Shown here piece by piece: positions 1 to 8,769 of a stretch of 64,000 nt of DNA. The position numbers and the translations under genes are program-made. Source of the DNA: Polynucleobacter sp. es-MAR-4 (lineage in GTDB: Bacteria; Pseudomonadota; Gammaproteobacteria; Burkholderiales; Burkholderiaceae); the NCBI RefSeq assembly GCF_018882055.1, contig NZ_JACVPF010000002.1:372001-436000 (forward strand), read 5' to 3'. Numbering within the stretch: position 1 is the first letter of the stretch; every line of letters starts with the position of its first letter. Below the pieces are notes generated by a model, which made no database searches, was not told where the DNA came from, and saw only the letters and a list, made by a program, of their open reading frames with translations.

Positions 1-346
1 TACCGAGGCCCAGAATCGATGCCATGAGCGCCCTGAGCCAGGTAGACCTTAATTCAGACCATTGAATCTCTGGAAAACGAGACAAGAAAAGATAATGAAA
101 TAGCACCCAAGCAAACATTAGTAACACCAATAGGATTGGCAAATAATATTTAATTGGAATCTTGATTTGCTTTAAACGAATTTCTTGATATTGCCAATAG
201 CAATAGAGCGCCGCTAGAGGGGCGCCCACAAATAAGAGAATATTTCGGAGGGCAATCGTATTTTTAACCGCCCAGACCCCCAGGAGCACACTGCTCATCA
301 GAATGAGCACCAAACCCAAGACATTGCTGTTCTTGCGAACTATCAT
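1..346 (-). CDS. O-antigen ligase-like membrane protein, 5' part only (cut by window edge)
   Basis: The reading frame starts at an ATG at 346-344, preceded at once by ACG and an in-frame TAA, with an AGGG ribosome site just upstream, so this start is well fixed. It stays open to the left edge. About 115 residues are visible, with three hydrophobic segments (roughly residues 8-23, 26-44 and 57-75) and then a loop with SRFPEIQWSELRSTW. That pattern resembles the N-terminus of O-antigen ligase/polymerase family inner-membrane proteins, which join polysaccharide to lipid A-core. It lies 12 bp downstream of the GH130-like gene in a surface-polysaccharide operon, which agrees. The catalytic periplasmic loop is outside the window, so Wzy polymerase or another polytopic protein cannot be excluded. 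Confidence 0.6.
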   Translation of the reverse strand, partial: MIVRKNSNVLGLVLILMSSVLLGVWAVKNTIALRNILLFVGAPLAALYCYWQYQEIRLKQIKIPIKYYLPILLVLLMFAWVLFHYLFLSRFPEIQWSELRSTWLRALMASILGLG

Positions 347-358
347 CGTTTAAACACC

Positions 359-1369
359 CTATTCAACTGACAAGAACTTCTCGATGACTACATTCGGGAT
401 TTGCATCAAACGGGTTACCCTGTCACCTACTGCATACGAAATGAGCACCCCATCTTGCTGCACCACAATACCCGCTGCAAATTCAACACCATGATGCTCA
501 ATGAAAAATGGTCTACCAATCTCAGCAAGCTGAAGATCTTTATTAAATAGAACGAAGTGATGCGTATATAAGCGAGCGCCCCGGTACTCCATGGGAGCTG
601 AGTGAACTAAAGCAATATAGCCAGTGCCATAAGAAACTAGAGGCGTGCCGCCACGGAAGGGATGATCGCTATCATCCGCTTGAATATTGCTAGCCTGAAG
701 CTTGCCCATTGGCGCATCCATACTCATCACTTGAAATGGATCAAAGCTGTAAATCAACTTCAACTTGCCATTGACTGGAACCGGAATCCAGTTCTTTTCA
801 ATAGTTAATCCTACTGGTGATGTCAGTACCTGATATTGAACAATCGCATCACCCTGTATTTTGCAAATAGCTTGCTCAATCTTGCGAGCACCTCGATCAT
901 GAATGGCGCCGATCGCCCAAACATCATCACCCCAAGTAAAAAGCCGAATATCTTCTAATGGCGGGGTCCAAGATGATTCATCACGCACCAAGATGCTTTC
1001 ATCTAAAACGACAGTTTTAGTGACTTGGTATTGCTCATTTAAATAAATGAGGTAATTCACATCCACCGGTGAGTCAGGGTTGTGAATAAAAGTCTGATCA
1101 TTAAAGCAATTCGAGGCACGGCAGCGTACCGTCATCAAATACCCATCACTGAGTTTCAGTAATCCCGGGTTAAATGGGAAATTGGGTAAATCTAAATTGA
1201 GTTTAATTCTGGTGACTGCATCAAAGTCACTAATGAACGGCGTGCCCGAGACGATAATCTGGGTATGCAGGCTTCTAACGTCTGCCTTAGATGCCCAGAC
1301 TTTATCCCTCCAGCGTCTACCAAGGAGTAGATGTAAAAAGGCATGATCAATTCGAAAGGATCGCTTCAC
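359..1369 (-). CDS. GH130-like five-bladed beta-propeller glycosidase/phosphorylase-like protein
   Basis: 336 residues, GTG start. The motif order recalls glycoside hydrolase family 130 (mannosyl phosphorylases and related enzymes): FPFNPGLL near residue 64, LMTVRCR near 79, EDIRLF at 139-144 (matching the family EDPR motif that holds the catalytic Asp, with Ile for Pro), EKNWIPV, RGGTPLV and a C-terminal EFAAGIV...ISYAVGD stretch. No signal peptide is visible, so it is probably cytoplasmic. It sits between fcl and an O-antigen-ligase-like gene, downstream of manC-gmd-fcl, so its substrate is probably a mannose- or fucose-related glycan. Such propellers in polysaccharide loci are often annotated only as glycosidase-like; enzymatic activity is inferred, not shown. 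Confidence 0.6.
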   Translation of the reverse strand: MKRSFRIDHAFLHLLLGRRWRDKVWASKADVRSLHTQIIVSGTPFISDFDAVTRIKLNLDLPNFPFNPGLLKLSDGYLMTVRCRASNCFNDQTFIHNPDSPVDVNYLIYLNEQYQVTKTVVLDESILVRDESSWTPPLEDIRLFTWGDDVWAIGAIHDRGARKIEQAICKIQGDAIVQYQVLTSPVGLTIEKNWIPVPVNGKLKLIYSFDPFQVMSMDAPMGKLQASNIQADDSDHPFRGGTPLVSYGTGYIALVHSAPMEYRGARLYTHHFVLFNKDLQLAEIGRPFFIEHHGVEFAAGIVVQQDGVLISYAVGDRVTRLMQIPNVVIEKFLSVE

Positions 1370-1433
1370 AATTTTCTCAGGCTAATTTTTTACTAATGCA
1401 ATGAATGTGCAATTGATCATGTATGTGCCAGGA

Positions 1434-2414
1434 TTATTCCCGAGCGTCACCTTGTAAAAATTCTTGATAAGCAACGGCCAGGCCCCGCTCTAGATTGACC
1501 TGCGGATTCCAACCCATACGATTTAAACGTAATGAGTTCATCAGCTTTCTGGGGGAGCCATCAGGCTTGCTAGGATCAAAACCAATCTTGCCTTGATAGC
1601 CAGTTGCCTTAGCAACTGCAGTAGCCAATTGTGCAATCGACACATCATCACCAAATCCTACATTGATATGGCTTTGCATCGGCTCAGTTTGCGCATCATA
1701 TTGCGCCTTATCCAACTGCATCACAAACACTGAAGCAGCTGCCATATCGTCAACAAATAAGAACTCACGCTTTGGCGTGCCTGTGCCCCAAATTAATACT
1801 TCTGGAGCATTGGCTAATTTAGCCTCATGGAATCTTCTAATGAGCGCCGGAATAACGTGACTATTTTCAGGGTGGTAGTTGTCACCAGGGCCATAAAGAT
1901 TGGTCGGCATCACTGAACGGTAGTCAATGCCGTGCGACGCGCCGTATTGACGGTTATAGCTTTCGCACATCTTAATGCCCGCGATCTTTGCAATCGCATA
2001 GGGTTCGTTGGTTGGCTCTAGCTTGCCAGTTAGCAACGCATCCTCTCTCATAGGCTGAGGAGCCAGTCTTGGATAAATACAGCTAGATCCCAAAAATAAG
2101 AGTTTTTTAACACCATTCAAAAACGCTTGATGGATAACATTATTTTGAACCATCAAGTTATCGTAAATAAACTCTGCCGGGAAAGTGTTGTTCGCATGAA
2201 TGCCACCAACCTTAGCTGCTGCCAAGTAAACCTGATCCGGTTTTTCTGCTTCAAAAAAAGCTTGAACAGCGGCTTGATTGGTTAAGTCCAACTGGGCATG
2301 AGTACGCTCAATAATATTTTGATAGCCCTGTGCCTTCAAATTACGAACAATGGCTGAGCCCACCATACCGCGGTGACCTGCTACATAAATTTTTTGATTT
2401 AAATCTATTGGCAT
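1434..2414 (-). CDS. fcl: GDP-L-fucose synthase
   Basis: 326 residues. Short-chain dehydrogenase that epimerises and reduces GDP-4-keto-6-deoxymannose to GDP-L-fucose with NADPH. Visible: the Rossmann motif GHRGMVG at residues 13-19, the [12 protein letters not shown] segment near 66, catalytic GSSCIYP near 109-115 and Tyr139-x3-Lys143 (YAIAK). Length is normal (about 310-325). It starts 12 bp downstream of the gmd stop, so the two consecutive pathway enzymes are co-transcribed. The product can supply the GT10 and GT11 fucosyltransferases near 44-46 kb. Assignment is secure (also called wcaG). Confidence 0.95.
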   Translation of the reverse strand: MPIDLNQKIYVAGHRGMVGSAIVRNLKAQGYQNIIERTHAQLDLTNQAAVQAFFEAEKPDQVYLAAAKVGGIHANNTFPAEFIYDNLMVQNNVIHQAFLNGVKKLLFLGSSCIYPRLAPQPMREDALLTGKLEPTNEPYAIAKIAGIKMCESYNRQYGASHGIDYRSVMPTNLYGPGDNYHPENSHVIPALIRRFHEAKLANAPEVLIWGTGTPKREFLFVDDMAAASVFVMQLDKAQYDAQTEPMQSHINVGFGDDVSIAQLATAVAKATGYQGKIGFDPSKPDGSPRKLMNSLRLNRMGWNPQVNLERGLAVAYQEFLQGDARE

Positions 2415-2426
2415 GTATTGAATTTT

Positions 2427-3554
2427 TTAGTTTTCTTTGCCAACTGATACTGAGAAGCCATGCTTACTTAATAATGCATGTTGCTTAGCTTTATCCAGGT
2501 CACTTGCCACCATCTCAACAATCATTTCATCCAAGGTAATTTCTGGAACCCAGCCAAGCTTCTCTTTAGCCTTGGTAGGATCACCCAAGAGGGTTTCTAC
2601 TTCAGTTGGACGGTAGTAGCGTGGATCAATTTGAACAACAACATCACCCACTTTGAGCGCTGGCGCCTTATCACCCTCAATAGCAGCAACAATCGCTTTT
2701 TCGTTTTCGGCAGAGCCCTCAAACTTCAAGGTAATACCCAATTGCTTAGCGCTACGGATGATAAATTCACGGACAGTGAACTGCACACCTGTCGCAATGA
2801 CAAAATCTTCTGGCTTATCTTGCTGAAGCATTAACCACTGCATACGCACATAGTCTTTTGCATGACCCCAGTCACGCAAGGCGTCGATATTACCCATGTA
2901 GAGGCACTTTTCAAGACCTTGAGCAATATTGGCTAAGCCACGAGTCACTTTACGAGTTACAAATGTTTCACCACGGCGCTTAGACTCATGGTTAAACAAA
3001 ATGCCGTTACAAGCATAGATGCCATAAGCTTCACGGTAATTCACAGTAATCCAATAGGCATACATCTTGGCAACTGCATAAGGGCTTCTTGGATAAAACG
3101 GTGTAGTTTCTTTTTGTGGAATCTCTTGCACCAAACCATAGAGTTCAGAAGTAGATGCTTGATAGAAGCGAGTTTTCTTCTCTAAACCCAAAATACGAAT
3201 CGCTTCCAGCATACGTAATGGACCCATTGCATCTACGTCTGCAGTGTATTCGGGAGACTCAAATGAAACGGCCACGTGACTTTGTGCGCCCAAGTTATAA
3301 ATCTCATCCGGCTGGCACTGCTTAATGATGCGTACCAAGTTACTGGTATCGGTTAAGTCACCATAGTGAAGAATCAAATCTGGATGATTGATGTGCGGAT
3401 CTTGATAAATATGATCAATACGCTCAGTATTAAAAGAAGAGGCGCGGCGCTTAATGCCATGAACAATGTAGCCTTTTTCTAATAAGAACTCGGCAAGGTA
3501 GGAACCATCTTGACCAGTAATACCAGTAACTAACGCGACTTTTTGTTTGTTCAT
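2427..3554 (-). CDS. gmd: GDP-mannose 4,6-dehydratase
   Basis: 375 residues. Converts GDP-D-mannose to GDP-4-keto-6-deoxy-D-mannose. Visible: the nucleotide-binding motif GITGQDG at residues 11-17, the NADP-discriminating [10 protein letters not shown] region near 34-43, catalytic TSE around 135-137 with Tyr159-x3-Lys163 (YAVAK), and the substrate segment [12 protein letters not shown]. Length matches classical Gmd (about 370). It lies between manC upstream and fcl downstream, giving the complete mannose-1-P to GDP-fucose route. A shorter paralogue with a different cofactor loop lies at 17976-18938. Confidence 0.95.
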   Translation of the reverse strand: MNKQKVALVTGITGQDGSYLAEFLLEKGYIVHGIKRRASSFNTERIDHIYQDPHINHPDLILHYGDLTDTSNLVRIIKQCQPDEIYNLGAQSHVAVSFESPEYTADVDAMGPLRMLEAIRILGLEKKTRFYQASTSELYGLVQEIPQKETTPFYPRSPYAVAKMYAYWITVNYREAYGIYACNGILFNHESKRRGETFVTRKVTRGLANIAQGLEKCLYMGNIDALRDWGHAKDYVRMQWLMLQQDKPEDFVIATGVQFTVREFIIRSAKQLGITLKFEGSAENEKAIVAAIEGDKAPALKVGDVVVQIDPRYYRPTEVETLLGDPTKAKEKLGWVPEITLDEMIVEMVASDLDKAKQHALLSKHGFSVSVGKEN

Positions 3555-3607
3555 ATATTGACTCTTCTTTATTTTCTTAATTTACTAAATTGATTCACTA
3601 CTTTTAT

Positions 3608-5077
3608 TTAACTTCTGCCGTATGTATCTTCAAAACGCACAATATCGTCTTCACCTAAATAGCTGCCTGACTGCACCTCAATAATCTCCAGCGGAGTCTT
3701 ACCTGGGTTAGCTAGTCGATGGGTTTGTCCTTGCGGGATATAAGTACTTTGATTTTCAGTAAGCAGCAATACCTGATCGCCATTGGTAATCTCAGCAGTA
3801 CCCTTCACCACAATCCAATGCTCAGCTCGATGGTGATGCATCTGCAGAGATAGGCTAGCACCTGGTTTGACTTGAATGCGCTTTACTTTGAAGCGCTCAC
3901 CTTCATCGACGCTGTCATACCAACCCCAAGGACGAGAGACCTTACGGTGCAAGCTTTTCTCTTCACGCTTTTGTGATTCGAGCTTATTAACGATATTTTT
4001 GACATCTTGACTATTTTTACGATCAGCAACAAGCACCGCATCTGCAGTTTCAACAATGATGAGATTCTCAACACCAACCGCACTCACCAAGCGACTACTT
4101 GCATGAATGAGTGAGTTCTTAGAATTGCTGACAAGTGCATCGCCACTGGTGACATTGCCTTGCGCATCTTGCTTGCCTACTTGCCAAACCGCATCCCACG
4201 CACCTAAGTCATTCCAGCCAGCATCGAGCTCCACCATTTTGATAGGCAGCTTACCTGGACATTTTTCTATCACAGCGTAGTCAACAGACTCGCTTGGTAT
4301 GGCATTAAATAATTCTTTTGCAGGGCGAATAAATTGCGCGTCACCCGAAGCATCCACTACCTTATCTTTCCAGGCCTTTTCAGTGGAAGCTAGGATATCT
4401 GGGCGGAACGCTTCAAGTGCAGCAAGCCAAACGCTAGCCTTGAGAACAAACATGCCGCCATTCCAAAAGTACCCGCCCTCTGCAAGATACTGCTTGGCAG
4501 TAGCTTCATTCGGCTTCTCTACAAAGCGCTCCACAAGCAGGCCCGCATCTGAGCTAGGGCTTTGTACTTTGATGTAGCCGTACCCAGTTTCTGGAGCAGA
4601 TGGCGTAATACCTAGAATCGCAATGGCGCCAGTTTGCGCAATCGCAATACTTTTAGCCAATGCTTTAGTAAATGCAGCAGGATTAGTGACGGTTTGATCT
4701 GCAGGAGTAACTACCAAAATAGGATCTTGACCTTGCTCTTGAGCAAAGAGTGCGGCCAGCGTTAATGCAGGTGCCGTATTTCTGCCGGCAGGTTCGAGCA
4801 ATAAAGTAGCGTCAAGGCGAGGTAAGGCATTTTTTAATTCACGTAATTGATCGAGTGCTAAAAAACGATGCTCTTCATTGGTGACAATAACTGTTTTACC
4901 CAATGTAATTTCTTTGCTAGCAACCGAGTGAATGCGGCCAATGGCCTGCTGAAATAGGCTTTGATTTGAACCATCGCCAGAAAGCACTAAAAATTGCTTA
5001 GGGAACCCGGACCGGGAAAGCGGCCAAAGGCGAGTTCCAGACCCCCCACAGAGAATTACGGGTAATACTTGCGTCAT
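3608..5077 (-). CDS. manC: Mannose-1-phosphate guanylyltransferase / mannose-6-phosphate isomerase (bifunctional)
   Basis: 489 residues from the ATG at 5077. The frame could extend upstream to a TTG at 5137, but the ATG puts the nucleotidyltransferase motif where the family has it (GGSGTRLWPL from residue 11, then FPKQF). The N-terminal GT-A-fold pyrophosphorylase domain makes GDP-mannose; the C-terminal cupin domain, with HHHRAEHW and a GxxTHRLANPG-like segment, is the type II phosphomannose isomerase part. First gene of manC-gmd-fcl-GH130-ligase and transcribed away from the 48-residue gene at 5266, so the 5078-5265 interval should hold the operon promoter. Confidence 0.93.
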   Translation of the reverse strand: MTQVLPVILCGGSGTRLWPLSRSGFPKQFLVLSGDGSNQSLFQQAIGRIHSVASKEITLGKTVIVTNEEHRFLALDQLRELKNALPRLDATLLLEPAGRNTAPALTLAALFAQEQGQDPILVVTPADQTVTNPAAFTKALAKSIAIAQTGAIAILGITPSAPETGYGYIKVQSPSSDAGLLVERFVEKPNEATAKQYLAEGGYFWNGGMFVLKASVWLAALEAFRPDILASTEKAWKDKVVDASGDAQFIRPAKELFNAIPSESVDYAVIEKCPGKLPIKMVELDAGWNDLGAWDAVWQVGKQDAQGNVTSGDALVSNSKNSLIHASSRLVSAVGVENLIIVETADAVLVADRKNSQDVKNIVNKLESQKREEKSLHRKVSRPWGWYDSVDEGERFKVKRIQVKPGASLSLQMHHHRAEHWIVVKGTAEITNGDQVLLLTENQSTYIPQGQTHRLANPGKTPLEIIEVQSGSYLGEDDIVRFEDTYGRS

Positions 5078-5265
5078 AAGCAAATAGCTAACTTTCTGAA
5101 TATATTGGGCAATTGCATCAATTGCGTTCTTAATCAATTAGTCCTAGATTTTATCGCTTTATATAGGGCCAAAATCTTTTATAAAATAAGCTTTGCAGTA
5201 ATGAGGGGCGCAAAATAGCGCTCTATAGATAAAAACACCTCAATAATGTATTGATAGGAGCCAAA

Positions 5266-5412
5266 ATGACAGTTAGCAATACCCCAAAAATCAATGTTCG
5301 CAATTCGGTAATTGAGTGCGCCCAATCCCTTAAAAAGGAAAATGCAGGCAAATATCACAATTACGGCATTAAAGACTGTATAGCTTCCATTGCAGCTACT
5401 AGAGCTAAATAA
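5266..5412 (+). CDS. Small uncharacterised protein, 48 residues
   Basis: ATG at 5266 and TAA at 5410-5412 enclose 48 codons, with a textbook ribosome site (GATAGGAG, about 6-10 bp before the ATG). A TATAAAAT box near 5180-5187 could be a -10 element. The peptide begins MTVSNTPKINVRNS and ends SIAATRAK; it is basic, has two Cys and no membrane segment or signal peptide. I recognise no family. The strong ribosome site, the otherwise empty gap and a flanking promoter-like sequence argue that it is expressed. It is divergent from manC and converges on the HPP gene. It could be a small regulatory or nucleic-acid-binding protein, but nothing in the sequence decides this. Confidence 0.65.
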   Translation: MTVSNTPKINVRNSVIECAQSLKKENAGKYHNYGIKDCIASIAATRAK

Positions 5413-5495
5413 TTAGAAGATATTGAAAGTTAACAACAGATAGTGAATAAATAGGCCTAAAAATCGATTTTTATTGGTAATTAGATCAATTTAAA

Positions 5496-6035
5496 TCATT
5501 CAGGCCTATTTGGATAAAGCTTGCCAGTCAAATTGCTATAGATGGCGCCGACAAGGACGAGCAATACCGAATCCACCATAACCGGGAAGAATGCATACCG
5601 GTAATGCCCCACATGCCCCAGCACCACAATAAGAGCAACCGCAGCTGCTGGTGGGTGCAAGCATCTCAATATAAACATACCCAAAATCGAGAGGCTAGCC
5701 GCCAAGGGCATTGCTAGCAATGGCTCGCTCATGAAATGCATTACTGAAATGCCAACCAAGGCAGACAGAGTGTTACCAGCAATCACCGCCCAGGGCTGAG
5801 CCATGGGGCTCTGCGGGAGAGCGAACACTAATAAAGCGCTTGCACCTAAGGAGGCCATCAGCCACTCATCAAGGCCGCTAAGGTCGCCAAGGTACTTAGC
5901 CATACCGAGAACCAACATTAAGCCCAAAAAAGCCCCAAAAACAGAACGAATTCGCTCCACCCAAGACACATGAGGTTGATCCCCACCCAGATAAAAGGAG
6001 AGACGCTTGAGGTAATAATGAAAAGTGTGATTCAT
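5496..6035 (-). CDS. HPP family integral membrane protein
   Basis: 179 residues with an N-terminal cytoplasmic stretch and four to five hydrophobic segments (about 32-48, 60-74, 82-102, 108-125, 135-168). The family signature CLHPPAAAVAL lies near 125-135, and SPMAQPWAVIAGNTLSALVG near 75-94 matches the conserved loop. HPP proteins are inner-membrane proteins; plant and cyanobacterial members have been linked to nitrite transport, but bacterial roles are mostly unknown, so no substrate is assigned. A monocistronic unit between the 48-residue gene and the HiPIP gene. Confidence 0.85.
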   Translation of the reverse strand: MNHTFHYYLKRLSFYLGGDQPHVSWVERIRSVFGAFLGLMLVLGMAKYLGDLSGLDEWLMASLGASALLVFALPQSPMAQPWAVIAGNTLSALVGISVMHFMSEPLLAMPLAASLSILGMFILRCLHPPAAAVALIVVLGHVGHYRYAFFPVMVDSVLLVLVGAIYSNLTGKLYPNRPE

Positions 6036-6094
6036 TGTTTTTAGACCACTAATCCTGCAATGGGGTTTTTAAACACCCATCTTAAAGCGGCAAT

Positions 6095-6120
6095 GAAAAA
6101 TGGCTGCACAAGGCAGCCAT
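6095..6120 (-). terminator. Rho-independent terminator of the HiPIP gene
   Basis: A perfect 8-bp stem (ATGGCTGC at 6100-6107, GCAGCCAT at 6113-6120) with a 5-base loop. Read on the minus strand it is followed directly by a T run, about 27 bases after the HiPIP stop codon. Confidence 0.8.
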
Positions 6121-6146
6121 CTCAGCTAAAGCCTAAATTATATCGA

Positions 6147-6455
6147 TTAGGCTTTTTTAGCGTATGCAGAACACCAGCCTGGGCCAGCAACTTGCTTGCC
6201 AGCAAACAAAGAGCAACCACCAGCAGCAGAGCCAGCCTTACCTTGGTACAAAGCACAGTTATCGCACTTTTGACCAGCAGCATACTTGGCATACTTCGCC
6301 TTATCTACCTTAGAGGCATCAGCCTTGTAACCCAAAGCAGCAGCTTGTTGATCGGTTTCAGCAACCATTGCCTGAGCCTGAACTTTACCGTTCAGCGCTA
6401 ATGTGCAAGCACCAGCTGCGGACAAAATCATAAATTGGCGGCGACTATTTTTCAT
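6147..6455 (-). CDS. High-potential iron-sulfur protein (HiPIP)
   Basis: 102 residues with a twin-arginine signal (SRRQFMILSAAG near residues 4-15, cleavage likely after VQAQA), so it is exported folded with its cofactor. The mature part carries the four [4Fe-4S] Cys ligands in HiPIP order: CDNC, GGCSLF and GWCSAY, ending in the usual AYAKKA-like tail. HiPIPs are soluble periplasmic electron carriers working around +300 mV, between quinol:acceptor complexes and terminal oxidases or reaction centres. GGAG lies 9 bp before the ATG. The gene stands alone with its own terminator; no photosynthesis gene is nearby, so a respiratory role is more likely. Confidence 0.93.
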   Translation of the reverse strand: MKNSRRQFMILSAAGACTLALNGKVQAQAMVAETDQQAAALGYKADASKVDKAKYAKYAAGQKCDNCALYQGKAGSAAGGCSLFAGKQVAGPGWCSAYAKKA

Positions 6456-6622
6456 GTGAACTCCAGTGAGTGAGATGGAACAAAATTTGCATCTAAATGG
6501 ATCATAGATCAGATCAATTTAATCCACTATGATCAACGTAAGCTGCTGATTTATATGTATTTTTACTTGAGAATTGTTCTCAAAGAATAAATTGATAGGG
6601 GAACGTTTGATTTCTCCTGAAA

Positions 6623-6847
6623 TCAATACCAACCCTTGAGATTCATGCAACGAATACGCTCTTTCACATGGACCCCGGAACCCGCCTCGGGGTAGGCTTG
6701 CGCACAATCAACAGCATCACGCTGGAAAGTGGCTTTATTGTTTTTGGCGGGATCCTTGTTCACGTCTGGATATACCGAGCATCCAAACAGCAAGAGCGCC
6801 ACGCAGAAAGTCAACAGGGTCTTCAAGAAAATAGGCTTAGGTGACAC
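6623..6847 (-). CDS. Small putative lipoprotein
   Basis: 74 residues, GTG start, 4 bp after the folE stop. Residues 5-22 form a hydrophobic signal followed by a lipobox with Cys23 (LLFGC), so it is probably a lipidated envelope protein. The mature 50 residues have two further Cys (in VDCAQAY and IRCMNLKGWY), suggesting a disulfide in the periplasm. Length and pattern fit small uncharacterised lipoproteins common in Burkholderiales; function unknown. The tight spacing suggests co-transcription with folE. Confidence 0.7.
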   Translation of the reverse strand: MSPKPIFLKTLLTFCVALLLFGCSVYPDVNKDPAKNNKATFQRDAVDCAQAYPEAGSGVHVKERIRCMNLKGWY

Positions 6848-6851
6848 AGCC

Positions 6852-7646
6852 TTATCGCTTATCTAGCAAGGATAAAAACTCTCTACGCAAATTAGAGTCT
6901 TTTAAGAACGCGCCGCGCATCACGCTATTGACCATCTTCGAGTCACGATCTTTAACACCACGCCATTGCATACAGAAGTGATCTGCATCCATGACAATCG
7001 CAACGCCAATCGGCTTAATTTTCTTTTCCAGCATATCCGCTAATTCCACCACAGCTTCTTCCTGAATTTGTGGGCGACACATCACCCATTCAGTCAGGCG
7101 CGAGTATTTTGATAAACCAATCAGCGCTGACTCTTTGCTTGGTAAAACGCCAATCCATATGCGGCCCATGATGGGGCATAGATGATGTGAGCAAGCACTA
7201 CGAACTGTGATCGGCCCAATAATCATCAGCTCATTTAAACGGCTGACATTCGGAAATTTAGTCAGCGTTGGCTGCTCAATGTAGCGACCATTAAACACTT
7301 CCTTAACAAACATTTTTGCAACACGCTGGCTAGTGTTCTTAGTATTGTGGTCACTTTCAGTATCAATCACTAAGCTCTCTAATACCGCCTGCATCTTCTC
7401 TGCAACCTCATCCACTAAGCCTTCTAGCTCGCCAGGCTGAATGAATTTAGAGATGTTGTCATTCGCATGAAAGCGAGCTTTCTGAGCTTCGATACGACGG
7501 CGAATCACCACAGATAATGGTGTGCCAGCATCACTTTTCTTGGTGGCCACTTTTTTTGCCACAGTCTTTATCGCCGTCTTCTTGATGGGCTTGAGGCTTG
7601 TGGATTTTTTACTTGGCGTCTTACTGGCAATCTTTTTAGTTGGCAT
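6852..7646 (-). CDS. folE: GTP cyclohydrolase I with lysine-rich N-terminal extension
   Basis: 264 residues. Opens GTP to 7,8-dihydroneopterin triphosphate, the first step of tetrahydrofolate synthesis (also used for queuosine). The catalytic domain starts near residue 60 and shows CSHHLCPIMG with Zn ligands Cys152, His155 (or His154) and a third Cys in HFCMQWRGV. Usual FolE length is about 185-225 residues. The surplus is an N-terminal tail of about 40 residues with 13 lysines and no acidic residue before Asp39, resembling the AKKP repeats of histone-H1-like proteins. The ATG start is the natural one, so the tail is probably translated. queC, another user of this pathway, is in the window but not adjacent. 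Confidence 0.92.
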   Translation of the reverse strand: MPTKKIASKTPSKKSTSLKPIKKTAIKTVAKKVATKKSDAGTPLSVVIRRRIEAQKARFHANDNISKFIQPGELEGLVDEVAEKMQAVLESLVIDTESDHNTKNTSQRVAKMFVKEVFNGRYIEQPTLTKFPNVSRLNELMIIGPITVRSACSHHLCPIMGRIWIGVLPSKESALIGLSKYSRLTEWVMCRPQIQEEAVVELADMLEKKIKPIGVAIVMDADHFCMQWRGVKDRDSKMVNSVMRGAFLKDSNLRREFLSLLDKR

Positions 7647-7688
7647 GAATATTGATCTCGTATTTTTCTAAACTATTTTTTATATGTA

Positions 7689-8060
7689 TTAAATCTGAAA
7701 GAAGATTGCTACTACACATCCCAAGCCAGCAAGCCAAACGAACGATCGAGTCGTAGGCCAATTAGCAACATAGCAAACTAAGTAAGCAATTCTGGCAATG
7801 ACAAAACCAATAGCCAGGAGATCAACCGTTGCTTGAGGGGCATTTTCTAAATGGGCAATGATGACTGCAGCAAAAAATAACGGTAAAGATTCAAAGAGGT
7901 TTGCTTGCGCTGCATTGGCCCGCGCGCGGAATCCTGTTTGCTGAGCCAACCACTGGCGTGGCGCAGCATTGTCATAGCCTTCAAAACCTTTTTTAGCGAT
8001 GCCAGCGGCAACGTAAGGGAATAAGCCCATAAATAGAACGCACCAATAGGCAATAGTCAT
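7689..8060 (-). CDS. MAPEG family membrane protein
   Basis: 123 residues, four predicted membrane segments (about 4-20, 55-72, 78-98, 105-122). The segment [17 protein letters not shown] near 46-62 is the MAPEG signature. Eukaryotic family members act in eicosanoid and glutathione metabolism; bacterial relatives are small inner-membrane proteins of unproven substrate. The start overlaps the plsY stop by 4 bp (ATGA), so translation is probably coupled. Confidence 0.87.
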   Translation of the reverse strand: MTIAYWCVLFMGLFPYVAAGIAKKGFEGYDNAAPRQWLAQQTGFRARANAAQANLFESLPLFFAAVIIAHLENAPQATVDLLAIGFVIARIAYLVCYVANWPTTRSFVWLAGLGCVVAIFFQI

Positions 8061-8692
8061 GATTGGGCTTTCTTCTTAGAACCAATGCGGCTCTCAGTGC
8101 CATTCATCAGATTGCGGATGTTGCCGCGATGACGCCAGATCAGCAAAAAGCAAACCGCCAAGAGTGCAATTCCCATTGGCTGAAAGCCAAATAAGAATAC
8201 AAAGTAAACGGGGCCAAATATGGCTGCAGCTAGAGCAGCCAATGAAGAGTAACGCATAAACATCGCCACAATCATCCAGGTCGCTAATGTGGCTAAACCC
8301 AGAATCCAGTTGATACCGAACAAGATGCCACAAGCAGTAGCAACACCCTTACCACCCTTAAAGCCATGGAAGATGGGGAATAGATGTCCCAAGAAAACAG
8401 CCAAGACCACACCACATAAAAGCCAAGAATTGAGTGTTGAGGTGAGAGATTCATCGCCTAAGAGCACGCGGGCTAGCATCACCGCCAAGAAGCCTTTAAG
8501 GGCATCACCGATCAGGGTCAGCACTGCGGCAAGTTTATTGCCTGTTCTCAGGACATTGGTAGCGCCTGGGTTACCAGAGCCATAAGAATGGGGGTCAGGC
8601 AAACGCATACATTTACTCACCACAACTGCAAATGAAATGGATCCGATGAAATAGGCAATCGGAATAAGCAAGAGATCTAAAGAGAAATTCAT
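8057..8692 (-). CDS. plsY: Acyl-phosphate:glycerol-3-phosphate acyltransferase
   Basis: 211 residues, polytopic inner-membrane enzyme adding the first acyl chain to glycerol-3-phosphate in phospholipid synthesis. Family motifs are present in order: [11 protein letters not shown] near 18, [13 protein letters not shown] at about 38-50, [17 protein letters not shown] at about 102-118, and a C-terminal [16 protein letters not shown] segment. Length is normal (about 200-210). First gene of a two-gene unit with the MAPEG gene; 8693-8769 should contain its promoter. Confidence 0.94.
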   Translation of the reverse strand: MNFSLDLLLIPIAYFIGSISFAVVVSKCMRLPDPHSYGSGNPGATNVLRTGNKLAAVLTLIGDALKGFLAVMLARVLLGDESLTSTLNSWLLCGVVLAVFLGHLFPIFHGFKGGKGVATACGILFGINWILGLATLATWMIVAMFMRYSSLAALAAAIFGPVYFVFLFGFQPMGIALLAVCFLLIWRHRGNIRNLMNGTESRIGSKKKAQS

Positions 8693-8769
8693 ACTGGTAT
8701 CTTAAACACTTATCGTGGATATTATTTTCGAACGCCCGAACTGGCTTCTAGACGAGCCGCGCTGATTAC

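Noticed and set aside
2478..2834. 118-residue plus-strand reading frame opposite gmd
   Set aside because: It is the antisense shadow of a well-conserved gene and has no ribosome site or family match.
5449..5511. 10-bp inverted repeat (AAATAGGCCT ... AGGCCTATTT) around the end of the HPP gene
   Set aside because: The arms are 43 bp apart, one lies inside the HPP coding end, and no T run or regulator supports a function.
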